This document shows, in pieces, positions 14,581 through 22,990 of a stretch of DNA of 64,000 nt. The stretch spans positions 930,001 to 994,000 of the forward strand of contig OY970245.1 in the NCBI GenBank assembly GCA_963715455.1, given 5' to 3'. Each line of letters starts with the position of its first letter. Positions within the stretch are counted from its first letter, which is position 1. A model generated the notes under the pieces. It made no database searches. It was not told the origin of the DNA and saw only the letters and a program-made list of their open reading frames with translations. A program made the position numbers and the translations under genes. This DNA is from VRUE01 sp963715455 (GTDB lineage Bacteria; Actinomycetota; Thermoleophilia; Solirubrobacterales; 70-9).

Positions 14581-15259
14581 CAGGGATGGAGGGGTCCACT
14601 TGCTGGTCTGGCTGTCGACGGCGGATCTTGACCATATAGACGAGCGGGATCGAGAGGTAGGCCACCGCCAGCTTGTACAACGCGCTGGTGATCACCATGC
14701 TGACGATGAACGAGGTGGGGAGGGTGCCTCCGAAGGCAAGCGCCGCGAAGAGCAGACCGTCAAGCGGGGCTGCGACCGTGCTCGCCAGTGCGCTACGCCC
14801 CCAGAAGGGAATCTGCGGAAAACGAACCTTCACCGCGTGGAAGATCGAGATGTCCACATTCTCGACGATGAAGGCGGTGATCATGCTGGCGAGGTAGATG
14901 CGCGGCACCGCGCCAAGTACCGCTTCGATCGAGCCTTGGTTCGCGGGGTCGGTGTTCCACTCGCTTGTGCCCGGGAGCCCGATCACCAGCTGGAACCAGG
15001 TGATCATCGCGACGTTTGCCCCGATCGAGATCAGGACCAGCCGCCGCGCCCGCTGCCTTCCCAGGTACTCGGTGACCAGGTTGATCCAGGTGAAGCTAAG
15101 GGCATAGAGGAGGGTGCCGGCCGGAATTGGATGTTCGCCGAGCAGCGCGACGGTCTTGATTGCAGTCAGGTTGGCGCCCAGCTGGATCAGCACGTAACCG
15201 ATGACGAGCACTGCCGCCCAGGTGAAGCCGAGGTCCTGAATTCGCCCCTGTTCGTTCAT
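14522..15259 (-). CDS. VUT/QPTR-family queuosine-precursor-type transporter
   Basis: A 245-residue membrane protein with about six helices. FTWINLVTEYLGRQRARRLV and the later segments FIVENVDISIFHAVK and FWGRSALASTVAAPLDGLLF are hallmarks of the YhhQ/VUT family (COG1738), which imports 7-deazaguanine precursors of queuosine. It is last in the four-gene coupled operon (ATGA overlap with the receiver-cyclase gene). Its 3' end overlaps the opposing membrane-effector gene by 59 bases. Other VUT members carry vitamins, so the substrate is inferred. Confidence 0.8.
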   Translation of the reverse strand: MNEQGRIQDLGFTWAAVLVIGYVLIQLGANLTAIKTVALLGEHPIPAGTLLYALSFTWINLVTEYLGRQRARRLVLISIGANVAMITWFQLVIGLPGTSEWNTDPANQGSIEAVLGAVPRIYLASMITAFIVENVDISIFHAVKVRFPQIPFWGRSALASTVAAPLDGLLFAALAFGGTLPTSFIVSMVITSALYKLAVAYLSIPLVYMVKIRRRQPDQQVDPSIPANRRSMPSEEPASAGATTS

Positions 15260-16716
15260 CCCACCGGCTCCCGATCCGGGAGCTTGAACACACGGTGAAT
15301 TTCTAGTTCTAAGAGTTCGGGGTGTTCGGGAGGATCTTTTTCCAAGATGTCCTTCAAGGATTCGGTCGTAAAGCCGACGACCGCGGGCGGTTCGAGGCGG
15401 TTTGTGATTAGGAAGGACTCGCCTCCTCGACGGAAGCCATTTTCTTGCGAATAGGTGCGCTGAGCCTCATCAAGCACCTCTTTCCCCGCCCGCAGCAGGT
15501 TCACGTATCGGCTTAGGGTTGAGTGCTGCCATCTCGAGGAGGCGCCAAGACAGCCGTAGAGGGCATCCTCCTCAGGGGGCTCGATCGAGATGACGCGGAC
15601 ATTGAAGGTGTTTCCCGATGCACCTTCGACATGTCTCTTCAGGCCAGTGATTACTCGATCAGGCGCCGTGGAATACGACTCGGCAATTACCTCGGCCAGC
15701 CTGGCGCGGACCGGGCCGCGAATCTCGAACAACCTGCTGATCTCAGCGCCGCACCGGAGGGTGTCCTCCAGACAGCCGGGGGTATCCTCCTCGTAAACAC
15801 CATGAAATACCAGCGCTGCATCACCGCCAAAATGGTTGATCTCAGCGCCCGAGTTCACCAGGCACGGCTGCACCTGATCCCAAATCTCGTTCATCATCCT
15901 GAAGAGCGCCTTCGGCTTCGATTTCCCCAGCGTGGCGAGCTCTGAGAAACCTTCTATCTCCAGCAGCATCAGGCTCGTACCGGCAATCTGCGTGACCTCG
16001 AGCCGATCGTGATTGAGCGCAAGCCAGTAGGGCAGCCGGCGCGGCGCCACCGATTCCATCCGGGTAAGAGCGCGTGCCTGCACGGCCTTCAGAACCTCGT
16101 GAGTCGCAGCCTGAAAATATACCTCGATTTTTCGGCCCCACTTTTTGGCCAAGTCGGTTTGGTACTTGACCAGTTTTGCTTCAGGGTTTCTGCTTAGTTT
16201 CCAGTAGCCGTAGTACGCCTCCATCCGTTTGTCACTCGTCGGCTTTGGGATGACAGCGTGTGCTCCTGCCTTCCAACACGCTTCGATCACCAGTGGGTTT
16301 GAGGCGTAACTGGTTGCAATTACCGGGACGGTGGATGCCATTGCCTTGAGTATCTGGAATCCAGTCGTGTGCTCCAGTTGCTTGCGGGGATCCTTGGCGC
16401 CGGTGGGCTCAGTTCCCCCCGCTTTGTCGAGTTTTTTGACCTCGGAGGTGGAAAGGGCGAGGTCGGTAATGATCACGTGCGGCGGCTCATCCCGCTCTTC
16501 GAGCCGTTTCTTCACTGCTTGGACACGTTTAAGTTTGCGCAGGGCGCCGAGCTCGTCGTCGCTAAGGACGTCGATTTGGAGGTACTTCTTGGCGTCCTCG
16601 GGCCAGCCGGCGGGCCAGCCGTGTCGGGCTTTTTTGCGGAATGCCTCATGGAGGCGCGCGTGGAGGAAGCTGCGTAGGTCCGATTGGTCCTCAATGATGA
16701 GAACTCGCAGTGCCAC
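15256..16716 (-). CDS. receiver domain + class III cyclase-like protein
   Basis: A 486-residue protein starting GTG 16716, five bases after the previous stop. Residues 1-175 form a receiver domain with acidic pocket (LIIEDQ), phospho-acceptor in VIITDLALS, switch Ser/Thr in IATSYAS and Lys in HAVIPKP; a long insert follows beta1. Residues about 265-430 resemble a class III adenylyl cyclase: LLEIEGFSELATL, HFGGDAALVFHG and YVNLLRAGKEVL. The first metal ligand, normally Asp, is Glu here while the second Asp is kept, so cyclase activity is uncertain. It overlaps the downstream VUT gene (ATGA). Confidence 0.75.
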   Translation of the reverse strand: MALRVLIIEDQSDLRSFLHARLHEAFRKKARHGWPAGWPEDAKKYLQIDVLSDDELGALRKLKRVQAVKKRLEERDEPPHVIITDLALSTSEVKKLDKAGGTEPTGAKDPRKQLEHTTGFQILKAMASTVPVIATSYASNPLVIEACWKAGAHAVIPKPTSDKRMEAYYGYWKLSRNPEAKLVKYQTDLAKKWGRKIEVYFQAATHEVLKAVQARALTRMESVAPRRLPYWLALNHDRLEVTQIAGTSLMLLEIEGFSELATLGKSKPKALFRMMNEIWDQVQPCLVNSGAEINHFGGDAALVFHGVYEEDTPGCLEDTLRCGAEISRLFEIRGPVRARLAEVIAESYSTAPDRVITGLKRHVEGASGNTFNVRVISIEPPEEDALYGCLGASSRWQHSTLSRYVNLLRAGKEVLDEAQRTYSQENGFRRGGESFLITNRLEPPAVVGFTTESLKDILEKDPPEHPELLELEIHRVFKLPDREPVG

Positions 16717-16718
16717 GG

Positions 16719-17654
16719 TTACTCGTCCCCCCAGGGGCTCTGGGTGGCGGGCCGGGCTTGCAGGACGACTACGCGCTCCTTCTGCTGCCCCCACTCTATG
16801 TCCACGTCAGCAGAAAGCAGGTCGATCGCGGCCGAGCAATGCCCCACTAGTTCGTCGGCGGTTTGTTGAGAGAGATCAGCGCTGCTCTTGGCTCGATGCT
16901 CCCAGAGGAGCTTGGCATCCGACATCCTCAGGCGCACCCGGTGGGGAGTCACCTCGCCGCCGACGATGCGATCGGGGGCCGCGTCGAGGAACTCGACCAG
17001 CGCCCAGTCCGCGAGCCGCACGGTCGGATGTTGACTAAACAGGATGCCGGCAATCTCAAACTCCTGGAAGGACTGAATCAGGACTCCCATTCCGATTCTG
17101 GCGGCCTCGTCCTGCTGGGGAGAAAGGTGTGAGAGATATTCGATGACGTGGGAGGAGGTCGCCGATGACCAAACGGTGGCGATCGCGCGGCTCAATGCGG
17201 CCGCATCGGCCTGGGAGCGAACGCTGACGAACTGGCCGGCGAAGGAGCTACGCTGGCCATCCTCGCTGGTGGCACTGGAGCGGACGATGAGATCTCCCTC
17301 GATTCCCAGTTCTGCGAGCGTCCGCAGTACGGTCCGGCTCACCTCCGCGGCCACAGGACTCGAAGCCAGGTGCTGCCCGATCTCAGAAGAAGCCCGGTCC
17401 CGGTCGGCTTTCTGGGTGGTATTCCAGTATTCGGCGGTCAGCTGCGCGAGCTCGGGCTCGTCGACGACGCTTTCATACGCTTTGCAGGAGACGGCTACCC
17501 CTTGCAGTACTGGTAGCCCCCGGGCGAGCAATTCACCCAGCACAGCTGCCTTTCCACCGAGTTCACCCCGATCATCGAGGCGGACATTGGTAAGCGCTCT
17601 CACCCAATTTTTCGGCTCGGAAACCATGGCGCTGTTGCCCTCGGACGAGCTCAA
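16719..17654 (-). CDS. PEP synthase/rifampicin phosphotransferase-type ATP-grasp domain, free-standing
   Basis: A 311-residue protein that is only the N-terminal PPDK/PEP-synthase ATP-binding domain: LGGKAAVLGELLARGLPVLQ at the start, DLIVRSSATSEDGQRSSFAG (about 132-151), GMGVLIQSF, then VDIEWGQQKERVVVLQARP at the end. In PEP synthase and Rph this is fused to the phospho-His domain; here that domain is in the upstream gene. The start is TTG 17654 overlapping the upstream stop (TTGA), with ATG 17627 as alternative. Confidence 0.8.
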   Translation of the reverse strand: MSSSEGNSAMVSEPKNWVRALTNVRLDDRGELGGKAAVLGELLARGLPVLQGVAVSCKAYESVVDEPELAQLTAEYWNTTQKADRDRASSEIGQHLASSPVAAEVSRTVLRTLAELGIEGDLIVRSSATSEDGQRSSFAGQFVSVRSQADAAALSRAIATVWSSATSSHVIEYLSHLSPQQDEAARIGMGVLIQSFQEFEIAGILFSQHPTVRLADWALVEFLDAAPDRIVGGEVTPHRVRLRMSDAKLLWEHRAKSSADLSQQTADELVGHCSAAIDLLSADVDIEWGQQKERVVVLQARPATQSPWGDE

Positions 17655-19141
17655 TCTCGACCGAGGATCTCGACTGCGCCGGCAGCCGGTTGGGCGTCGA
17701 CGAGAACCGTGGCACCAGTCGGGATCACTTCGGTGGCACCGGCGACACCCACTATGCAGGGAATCTGCAGCTCTCGGGAGACGATCGCCGCGTGGCTGAG
17801 GATGCCTCCCTCGTCGGTGATCACGGCGCTGGCGATCGTCATCGCGGGTACGTGGTAGGGGCTGGTCATCGGCGCGACCAGCACGTCGCCAGCCTCGACG
17901 ACCCCGATGTCTTGGAGGCGGTCGACCACCCGGGCCACGGCTTCGCAGCTGCCAGGGAAGGCGGTTACGCCAGTCAACCGGTCGCTACGCTGCGCTTCGG
18001 GCAGGGCTGCCTGCAGCGCCGTCAACTCCTCTCCGATCAAAATTCGAGCTTCTCCTTCTTCGATGAGGACGGCGTAGTCGCTCGCGCGCTTCGCAATCTC
18101 CGGTAGCGGTACTGCCGGCTCACCTCTGGTGAGCGACTCCTGGAGCTCTTGGAAGGTGAGCGCTAGAACCTCCTCGTAACCCAGTCCGATGCGCTGCCCG
18201 ATCTCTACCAGCAGGGGGCGAACATCACGACCAGCCTTGAACATCGCCTCGATTCTGTGCTGGCGCAGGAAGTGCAGCTCGCGCGCCGTAGCGATCAACT
18301 CTTCATCGTCCTCGGCCAGTGTCGGCGGTACGCTCACTTGGTGGTGCGGTTCGTCCCGCTCTTCGCCTTCCTCCTGCGAGATGATGGTGGCGATCTGCTC
18401 TAGCACCTTCGCCGCGTTCAGCGGCTCGCCGACGTAGTAATCAGTTCCCAGGAAGTCATAGGCCTCCAGGTAGGCTTCGATCTGGCGAGCAAGCTGTGGC
18501 GATAGTTGTGCGATTTCCTCCAAAGAGGGGGACGAGCCTTCGCTCAGGCGCTTCTTCAGGTCAGGATGATCTGACTCGATCTCATGGCTTAGTTTCCGCA
18601 AGGTTCGAACCGAGAGGGTTGCGAGCGGCACCTCGCCGGATTCGAGCAGCAGCTCTTGCATCCGCACGTCGACTTCCTCACCGCCCTCCTCGATTTTCCA
18701 TGCTTCGGCGAGCACTTTCCGCAACCTGTCCTCGATTACGTCTTGGAGTAGGACCATCGTCGTCAGGAACGGCATCGCCCGGATGCTCAGAGACGAGAAG
18801 GTCATGAAGTCCAGCAATAGATCGGAGTTGTGGCTCTCGGAATAGGACCTGCCACGGCGCTCGGCGCCGAAGGTGAAGAGGTCGTCGGATACCGACCTGC
18901 AGCGGTCTAGGAAGAAGCGCATGTAGCCCTCTTGCCGAATCCGCTCCGAGAAGGTTTTCTGGAATTCCTCCGACTCGACCAGGTCGATAATTACCCAGCC
19001 ATCGACGTACTGGTGGTAGTTGATCCCCTGGGGAATACCTAGGACCTCCTGGTGATAGGCGTCCTTGTAGCCGTGAATTATGTAGCTGTAGAACAGGACC
19101 GGACAGCCCTTGCGCCGCAGAATCGGGAGCCATTGGGGCAT
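17651..19141 (-). CDS. PEP-utilising phospho-histidine domain protein with long unknown N-terminal region
   Basis: A 496-residue protein. The last 120 residues are the mobile phospho-His domain: TAFPGSCEAVARVVDRL, DVLVAPMTSPYHVPAM, then TDEGGILSHAAIVSRELQIP with the catalytic His, and IVGVAGATEVIP. The first 370 residues are helical and occupy the place of the substrate-binding middle domain of PEP synthase/Rph, but I see no known motif there. First gene of the four-gene operon. With the next gene it would make a two-subunit phosphotransferase whose substrate is unknown. Confidence 0.8.
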   Translation of the reverse strand: MPQWLPILRRKGCPVLFYSYIIHGYKDAYHQEVLGIPQGINYHQYVDGWVIIDLVESEEFQKTFSERIRQEGYMRFFLDRCRSVSDDLFTFGAERRGRSYSESHNSDLLLDFMTFSSLSIRAMPFLTTMVLLQDVIEDRLRKVLAEAWKIEEGGEEVDVRMQELLLESGEVPLATLSVRTLRKLSHEIESDHPDLKKRLSEGSSPSLEEIAQLSPQLARQIEAYLEAYDFLGTDYYVGEPLNAAKVLEQIATIISQEEGEERDEPHHQVSVPPTLAEDDEELIATARELHFLRQHRIEAMFKAGRDVRPLLVEIGQRIGLGYEEVLALTFQELQESLTRGEPAVPLPEIAKRASDYAVLIEEGEARILIGEELTALQAALPEAQRSDRLTGVTAFPGSCEAVARVVDRLQDIGVVEAGDVLVAPMTSPYHVPAMTIASAVITDEGGILSHAAIVSRELQIPCIVGVAGATEVIPTGATVLVDAQPAAGAVEILGRD

Positions 19142-19206
19142 CAGGACACCCTTCTTTAGAAGAAAAAATCTAAAAAATTTTCAGTTTTCGATTGAAACTG
19201 ACGAGT

Positions 19207-19235
19207 CTTCTATTGGAACAAACTGGGCTTGTCAA
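19207..19235 (-). promoter_or_regulatory. probable promoter of the PEP-synthase-like operon
   Basis: On the minus strand TTGACA (19235-19230) is followed 17 bases later by TAGAAG (19212-19207), a good -35 and a fair -10 for a housekeeping sigma factor. The start codon lies 66 bases further, across an AT-rich leader. Confidence 0.5.
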
Positions 19236-19510
19236 GATCGAAGAGGCCGGTGACCACCACCTCCCAGCTATCGGTGGGGAGGGCGACGCCTTTTGGCCCA
19301 GTCGGGTGCGTCTGCTTCAATCGGATCACCAGAGAAAGGAGGTGGTCCTACTTTGAGTCACATGCTTTGGGGGACACTGGAGGTGCAGGGCCGCTAGGCG
19401 CCGCACTTGTTTCGGCCGCCCGGCGGAATCCAACCCGGGCACCGGCGAGCAAAGGGAGGTCGGGCGTTGTCCCACCCGATCGTGGGTCCCGCGTTCGTTT
19501 CATGCACCTG
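19236..19510 (+). ncRNA. possible small RNA or leader upstream of a plus-strand terminator
   Basis: About 275 bases with no convincing protein but with a good plus-strand terminator at the right end, so something is transcribed rightward here. GGATCACC/GGTGGTCC (around 19325-19352) can form a hairpin exposing AAAGGAGG in its loop. A TTG frame of 13 codons follows that ribosome site. No known RNA family recognised. Confidence 0.3.
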
Positions 19511-19543
19511 CGAGGGCCGTCCGTCGGGGCGGCCCTCGCTTTT
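19511..19543 (+). terminator. rho-independent terminator, plus strand
   Basis: CGAGGGCCG (19511-19519) pairs with CGGCCCTCG (19530-19538), followed by CTTTTT. The T run is on the plus strand, although the adjacent protein gene is on the minus strand. Confidence 0.75.
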
Positions 19544-19551
19544 TGGCTCTC

Positions 19552-20397
19552 TCAGGCGACCGAGATCGCCGCTGCGCCGATCAAGGTCACGGCGACGCCG
19601 AGCTTCTGGGCTGGGCCGAGCCGCTCGTGCAGGTAGAAGTGGGCGAGGGCGATCGTCACCACCGGATAGAGCGAGCCGAGGACGGCGACGATGCTGAGCA
19701 GGCCCTCGGTGGTCGCGGTCGCATAGAGGGCATCGGCGGCAAGCACGAGCACGCCGATCAGGGCAATCGTCGGCAGCTCGGCTTTGGGGATCGCCAGCGG
19801 CCGCTGGCGGATGGCAAAGGCGGCGGCGAATATGGCCACCGTGATCAGCCTCGCGATCAGCAGCGCCCAGAGGACGCCGCCCTCGCTGGCTGCGTCCATT
19901 GCTGCCAGGAAGGCGCCGAAGCCGAGCGCCGTGACCAGGCCGTAGAGGACGCTTGGCCCGCTCGGACGCCCACCCGCCGCCGGCCGCCGCTCGAGCGAGA
20001 TCAGCACCACGCCGCCCACAGCCAGGGCGATGCCGGCGCTCTGGCCGGCACCGGGCAGCTCGCCGAGCGCTGCGGCGGCTGTCACCGGCACAACGGGGGC
20101 GCAGGCGGCGATCGGCGCGACGATGCCCATCGTGCCGACGGCGAGGCCGCGGTAGAGCGCCGCGATCGCGAACGTCTCGGCGAGGCCCGCGGCCAGCGCG
20201 TAGGCGAGGTGCTCGCCGTCGGGGGGCTCCCCGGCGAACAGCGCCCAGGCCACGGCGAGTAGCACCAACGCCGTCGCCTGCGAGACGAGCAGCACCGATA
20301 GCAGCGGCAGCGAGCGGCTCTTCAGCCCGCCGAGGAAATCCGAGACCCCGTAGACGAGGCTTGATCCGAGGGCCAAGGCGACGGCGAGCATCGACAT
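19552..20397 (-). CDS. EamA/DMT-superfamily transporter
   Basis: A 281-residue protein with about ten membrane helices in two EamA repeats. The start has SSLVYGVSDFLGGLKSR. The first repeat ends GIALAVGGVVLISLERRP, and the second ends GSLYPVVTIALAHFYLHERL and GVAVTLIGAAAISVA, both typical of the family. Substrates of relatives are amino acids or metabolites; none can be assigned here. It is a single gene divergent from the glutaredoxin-like gene. Confidence 0.85.
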   Translation of the reverse strand: MSMLAVALALGSSLVYGVSDFLGGLKSRSLPLLSVLLVSQATALVLLAVAWALFAGEPPDGEHLAYALAAGLAETFAIAALYRGLAVGTMGIVAPIAACAPVVPVTAAAALGELPGAGQSAGIALAVGGVVLISLERRPAAGGRPSGPSVLYGLVTALGFGAFLAAMDAASEGGVLWALLIARLITVAIFAAAFAIRQRPLAIPKAELPTIALIGVLVLAADALYATATTEGLLSIVAVLGSLYPVVTIALAHFYLHERLGPAQKLGVAVTLIGAAAISVA

Positions 20398-20457
20398 GTC
20401 TTAACGCTTGTCGTTTGCCTCTGCCCAACGGTCCGGATTGCGAGTAGGCTGCTGCGC

Positions 20458-20748
20458 ATGGCAATCAAGCTCCATCGCTGCTCGGCCATGTGGGCCAAGA
20501 TGGATGCGCATCCCTGCGCGCGGGTGCAGAAGGCACTCGACGAGCAGGGCATCGAGTACGAGGTCGTCAAGGGGCCGTTGCGTCCGGGCAAGCGCAACGA
20601 GTTGCAGGAGCTCTCCGGGCAGCGCAAGTACCCGACGATCGAGTTCGATGACGGCAGTGCCTACCGCGACGAATCGAAGGACATGGCGGCGAAGATCCGC
20701 GCCGGGCAGCTCTTCGACGAGTCCGGCGGCTCCGCGCCCAGCGCCTAG
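20458..20748 (+). CDS. glutaredoxin/GST-N-like thioredoxin-fold protein
   Basis: A 96-residue protein. The fold runs KLHRCSAMWAK, then HPCARVQKALDEQGIEYEVV, the cis-Pro stretch RKYPTIEFDDG, and DESKDMAAKIRAGQLF. A single Cys sits in HPCARV at the position of the CxxC motif, so a monothiol or GST-like role is likely. It is followed five bases later by the RibD-domain gene. Confidence 0.75.
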   Translation: MAIKLHRCSAMWAKMDAHPCARVQKALDEQGIEYEVVKGPLRPGKRNELQELSGQRKYPTIEFDDGSAYRDESKDMAAKIRAGQLFDESGGSAPSA

Positions 20749-20752
20749 GCCA

Positions 20753-21394
20753 GTGGCCAGGCTGCGCTGCCAGATCTCGGTCTCGCTCGACGGCTTCGTC
20801 GCCGGCCCCAACCAGAGCGAGGAGCATCCGCTCGGCGAAGGCGGCGAGCAGCTGCACGAGTGGGTTGTCAAGCTCAAAGAGTGGCGCGAGCCGCACGGTC
20901 GGGAGGGCGGCGAGACGAACGCCAGCAGCGCGGTGGTCCGCGAGTCATTGGCCAATGTGGGCGCGACGATCATGGGCCGCAACATGTTCGGCGGCGGCCC
21001 TGGTCCCTGGGGCGACGATCCCTGGGGCGGCTGGTGGGGCGAGGACCCGCCTTTCCACCACCCGGTCTTCGTCCTCACCCACCATCCGCGCGAGCTGCTG
21101 CGCAAGGAAGGTGGAACCAGCTTCACCTTCGTCACCGACGGCATCGAGTCAGCCCTCGAGCAGGCTAAGCAGGCCGCGGGCGACAAGGACGTCTCGCTCG
21201 CCGGAGGTGCTCAGGCCATCCGGCAGTATTTGGCCGCGGGACTGGCCGACGAGCTGTTGTTGAACGTTGTGCCGGTGTTGCTCGGTGACGGTGAGCGGCT
21301 TTTCGAGGGTCTCGGGCCTGATGTCAGGCTTGAGCAAGTTGAGGTGGTAGACGCGCCGGGCGTCGCCCACCTCAAGTACCGCCGCGCCAGCTAG
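20753..21394 (+). CDS. RibD C-terminal/dihydrofolate-reductase-like protein
   Basis: A 213-residue protein starting GTG 20753. LRCQISVSLDGFVAGPNQSE is the standard N-terminus of the RibD-C family. GATIMGRNMFGGGPGPWG, VFVLTHHPRELLRKEGGTSF, DKDVSLAGGAQAIRQYLAAG and ELLLNVVPVLLGDGERLF follow in order. The family is NADPH-dependent but its substrate is usually unknown. Probably co-transcribed with the upstream glutaredoxin-like gene. Confidence 0.85.
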   Translation: MARLRCQISVSLDGFVAGPNQSEEHPLGEGGEQLHEWVVKLKEWREPHGREGGETNASSAVVRESLANVGATIMGRNMFGGGPGPWGDDPWGGWWGEDPPFHHPVFVLTHHPRELLRKEGGTSFTFVTDGIESALEQAKQAAGDKDVSLAGGAQAIRQYLAAGLADELLLNVVPVLLGDGERLFEGLGPDVRLEQVEVVDAPGVAHLKYRRAS

Positions 21395-21410
21395 ACGAAG
21401 CGGCGCGGGC

Positions 21411-22007
21411 CTAGATCTCGATCCAGGCGCCCTTCGGGCCGAGGTTGCGCACCGGTGTCGAGCCGATCTGGCTCTCGCAGCCCCACGACTCGTGGATGTG
21501 GCCGCACACCGCGAGGCGCGGCGCCTTCTCTTCGATCGCCCGCAGCAGCGCTGGGCTGCCGAAGTGATCGCCGCCGCCGTTGGCGTCGCAGTGGCCCTGA
21601 GGCGGCGAGTGGAGGACGAGGACGGCGTTCGCGGGGCAATCGGCGAGCATCTGCGTCGCCGCCTCGTCGTCGAGATCGAAGCTCCAGTCCCAGGGCGTGA
21701 CCGGGACACCGGCGCCCAGGCCGTAAAACTCGCTCCCCGCGATCGTCGCGCCCCCGCCATGCAGCACGGTGGCCGCGCTCCACCCGGCGGCCGCCTCGCG
21801 CAGCGCGTCCTCGGTCTCGTTGTTGCCCGGCACCAGCACGGTCGGGGTCTCGATCGCCGCCAGCACCTCGATCGTCTCCACCAGGCCCTCGTGCACAGAG
21901 GCGAAGTCACCGGCGCCGACCACCACGTCGGCCTCGGCTGACATCGCGACCAGCTCGGCGGCCTGGCCGAGGTCCCTGTGCAGATCACTGAAGGCGAGCA
22001 GCTTCAC
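21411..22007 (-). CDS. calcineurin-type metallophosphoesterase
   Basis: A 198-residue phosphodiesterase with all five metal-site blocks: FSDLH (residue 6), GAGDFAS (near 51), VPGNNETE (near 78), LVLHSPPQGHC (near 130) and CGHIHES (near 168). The short single-domain form resembles YfcE-like or UPF0046-type phosphoesterases. The substrate is not predictable. It converges with the RibD-domain gene. Confidence 0.85.
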   Translation of the reverse strand: MKLLAFSDLHRDLGQAAELVAMSAEADVVVGAGDFASVHEGLVETIEVLAAIETPTVLVPGNNETEDALREAAAGWSAATVLHGGGATIAGSEFYGLGAGVPVTPWDWSFDLDDEAATQMLADCPANAVLVLHSPPQGHCDANGGGDHFGSPALLRAIEEKAPRLAVCGHIHESWGCESQIGSTPVRNLGPKGAWIEI

Positions 22008-22041
22008 GCGCCCAACTTAGCGAGTGCGAGCCTCGCGACGA

Positions 22042-22114
22042 CTCCGGGGGGAGGGCTCGAACCCCCGCTTCCAGGACCAAAACCTGGCGTGCTAGCCAAT
22101 TACACCACCCCGGA
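22042..22114 (-). tRNA. tRNA-Gln (TTG)
   Basis: On the minus strand a full cloverleaf: acceptor TCCGGGG/CCCCGGA with discriminator G, anticodon stem CCAGG/CCTGG with loop TTTTGGT (anticodon TTG), and T arm GGGGG-TTCGAGC-CCTCC. CCA is not encoded. Confidence 0.95.
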
Positions 22115-22139
22115 TCGCCGTCGAGCCTAGCGCGCCGGA

Positions 22140-22184
22140 CGAGTGCTGCATTCGCCACCTATATGGAGGTCAATGCAGCACTCG
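22140..22184. repeat. 13-bp perfect inverted repeat upstream of the HdeD gene
   Basis: CGAGTGCTGCATT (22140-22152) mirrors AATGCAGCACTCG (22172-22184), with partial extra pairing inside. The right arm contains GGTCAATG, also found in the hairpin at 26151-26194. It could end transcripts or fold in the leader of the downstream gene. Confidence 0.6.
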
Positions 22185-22226
22185 TGGTGCTTGATCGCGT
22201 CCGTCGGGGGCCTTAGGGTCCGCAGC

Positions 22227-22796
22227 ATGGAGATGGGGAGCGTTTCGATGGATCCGGAGGTTCGCGAGGGACTGAGGCGGACCTGGAAGGCCTTGATGGC
22301 GATCGGCGTGCTGGCGATCTTCATCGGCTGCGTGGCGATTCTCGTGCCCGCCCTGGCTTCGGTCGGGACGGCGATCTTCATCGGTTGGATCCTGGTCGTC
22401 GCCGGGGTCTTCCTCACGGCGGGAGCCTTCATGGCGCACTCGATCGGCAGCGTCGTCCTGCGCTTGCTCTGGGCGCTGCTCACCGTGGTCGTCGGCCTCT
22501 GGCTGATCGTCGAACCCCACAACGGCACGCTGACGCTGACCCTGGTGCTCGGCCTCTACTTCCTCTTCATGGGCATCACCCGCGTCGCCGTCGCCTTCGC
22601 CGCCCGCGGCCAGGAAGGGGCGGGCCTCGTCGGCCTCAGCGGCATCGCCGGCCTGCTGATCGGCATCCTCGTGCTCGCCAAGTTCCCCAGCAGCGCCGAT
22701 TGGGCGATCGGCCTACTGGTCGGCATCGACCTGATCTTCGCCGGCTGGACCCTGGTTTCCGTAGCTCTGGTCGGCCGGGATCTCTCCCGAGCCTGA
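22227..22796 (+). CDS. HdeD-family membrane protein
   Basis: A 189-residue protein with six membrane helices in three hairpins (LMAIGVLAIFIGCVAILVPA, IFIGWILVVAGVFLTAGAFM, LTLVLGLYFLFMGITRVAVA). This is the DUF308/HdeD layout, linked to acid stress in enterobacteria but of unknown role here. I chose ATG 22227; ATG 22248 is also possible. Confidence 0.8.
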   Translation: MEMGSVSMDPEVREGLRRTWKALMAIGVLAIFIGCVAILVPALASVGTAIFIGWILVVAGVFLTAGAFMAHSIGSVVLRLLWALLTVVVGLWLIVEPHNGTLTLTLVLGLYFLFMGITRVAVAFAARGQEGAGLVGLSGIAGLLIGILVLAKFPSSADWAIGLLVGIDLIFAGWTLVSVALVGRDLSRA

Positions 22797-22851
22797 GGCG
22801 GAGCAGCCGAACAACCAAACAAGGTTGATTCAGCGGCCTTCGCGTTGCGAA

Positions 22852-22969
22852 GGAGAGCGGTGGGGCATCCTGTAGCGCGCGGCGTCCTGTTTTCGCCGCT
22901 ATCCACCGTCGAGAGATCTCCCCCTGGTGGCGAAAACCCAGCAAGCGGAAGGATGCCCCACCGCTCTCC
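22852..22969. repeat. nested long hairpin between the HdeD gene and glmU
   Basis: A 20-bp perfect inverted repeat (22852-22871 and 22950-22969) encloses a second one: TTTTCGCC at 22890-22897 and GGCGAAAA at 22929-22936. The 118-base structure ends 22 bases before the glmU start. It could be a small palindromic element, a terminator, or a leader structure acting on glmU. Confidence 0.75.
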
Positions 22970-22990
22970 CGACCCGTCTACGATTCGCTG

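Noticed and set aside
19325..19352. Resemblance of the AAAGGAGGTGGTCC region to the reverse complement of a 16S rRNA 3' end
   Set aside because: Only about 12 bases match and no other rRNA sequence is present; a ribosome site in a hairpin loop explains it better.
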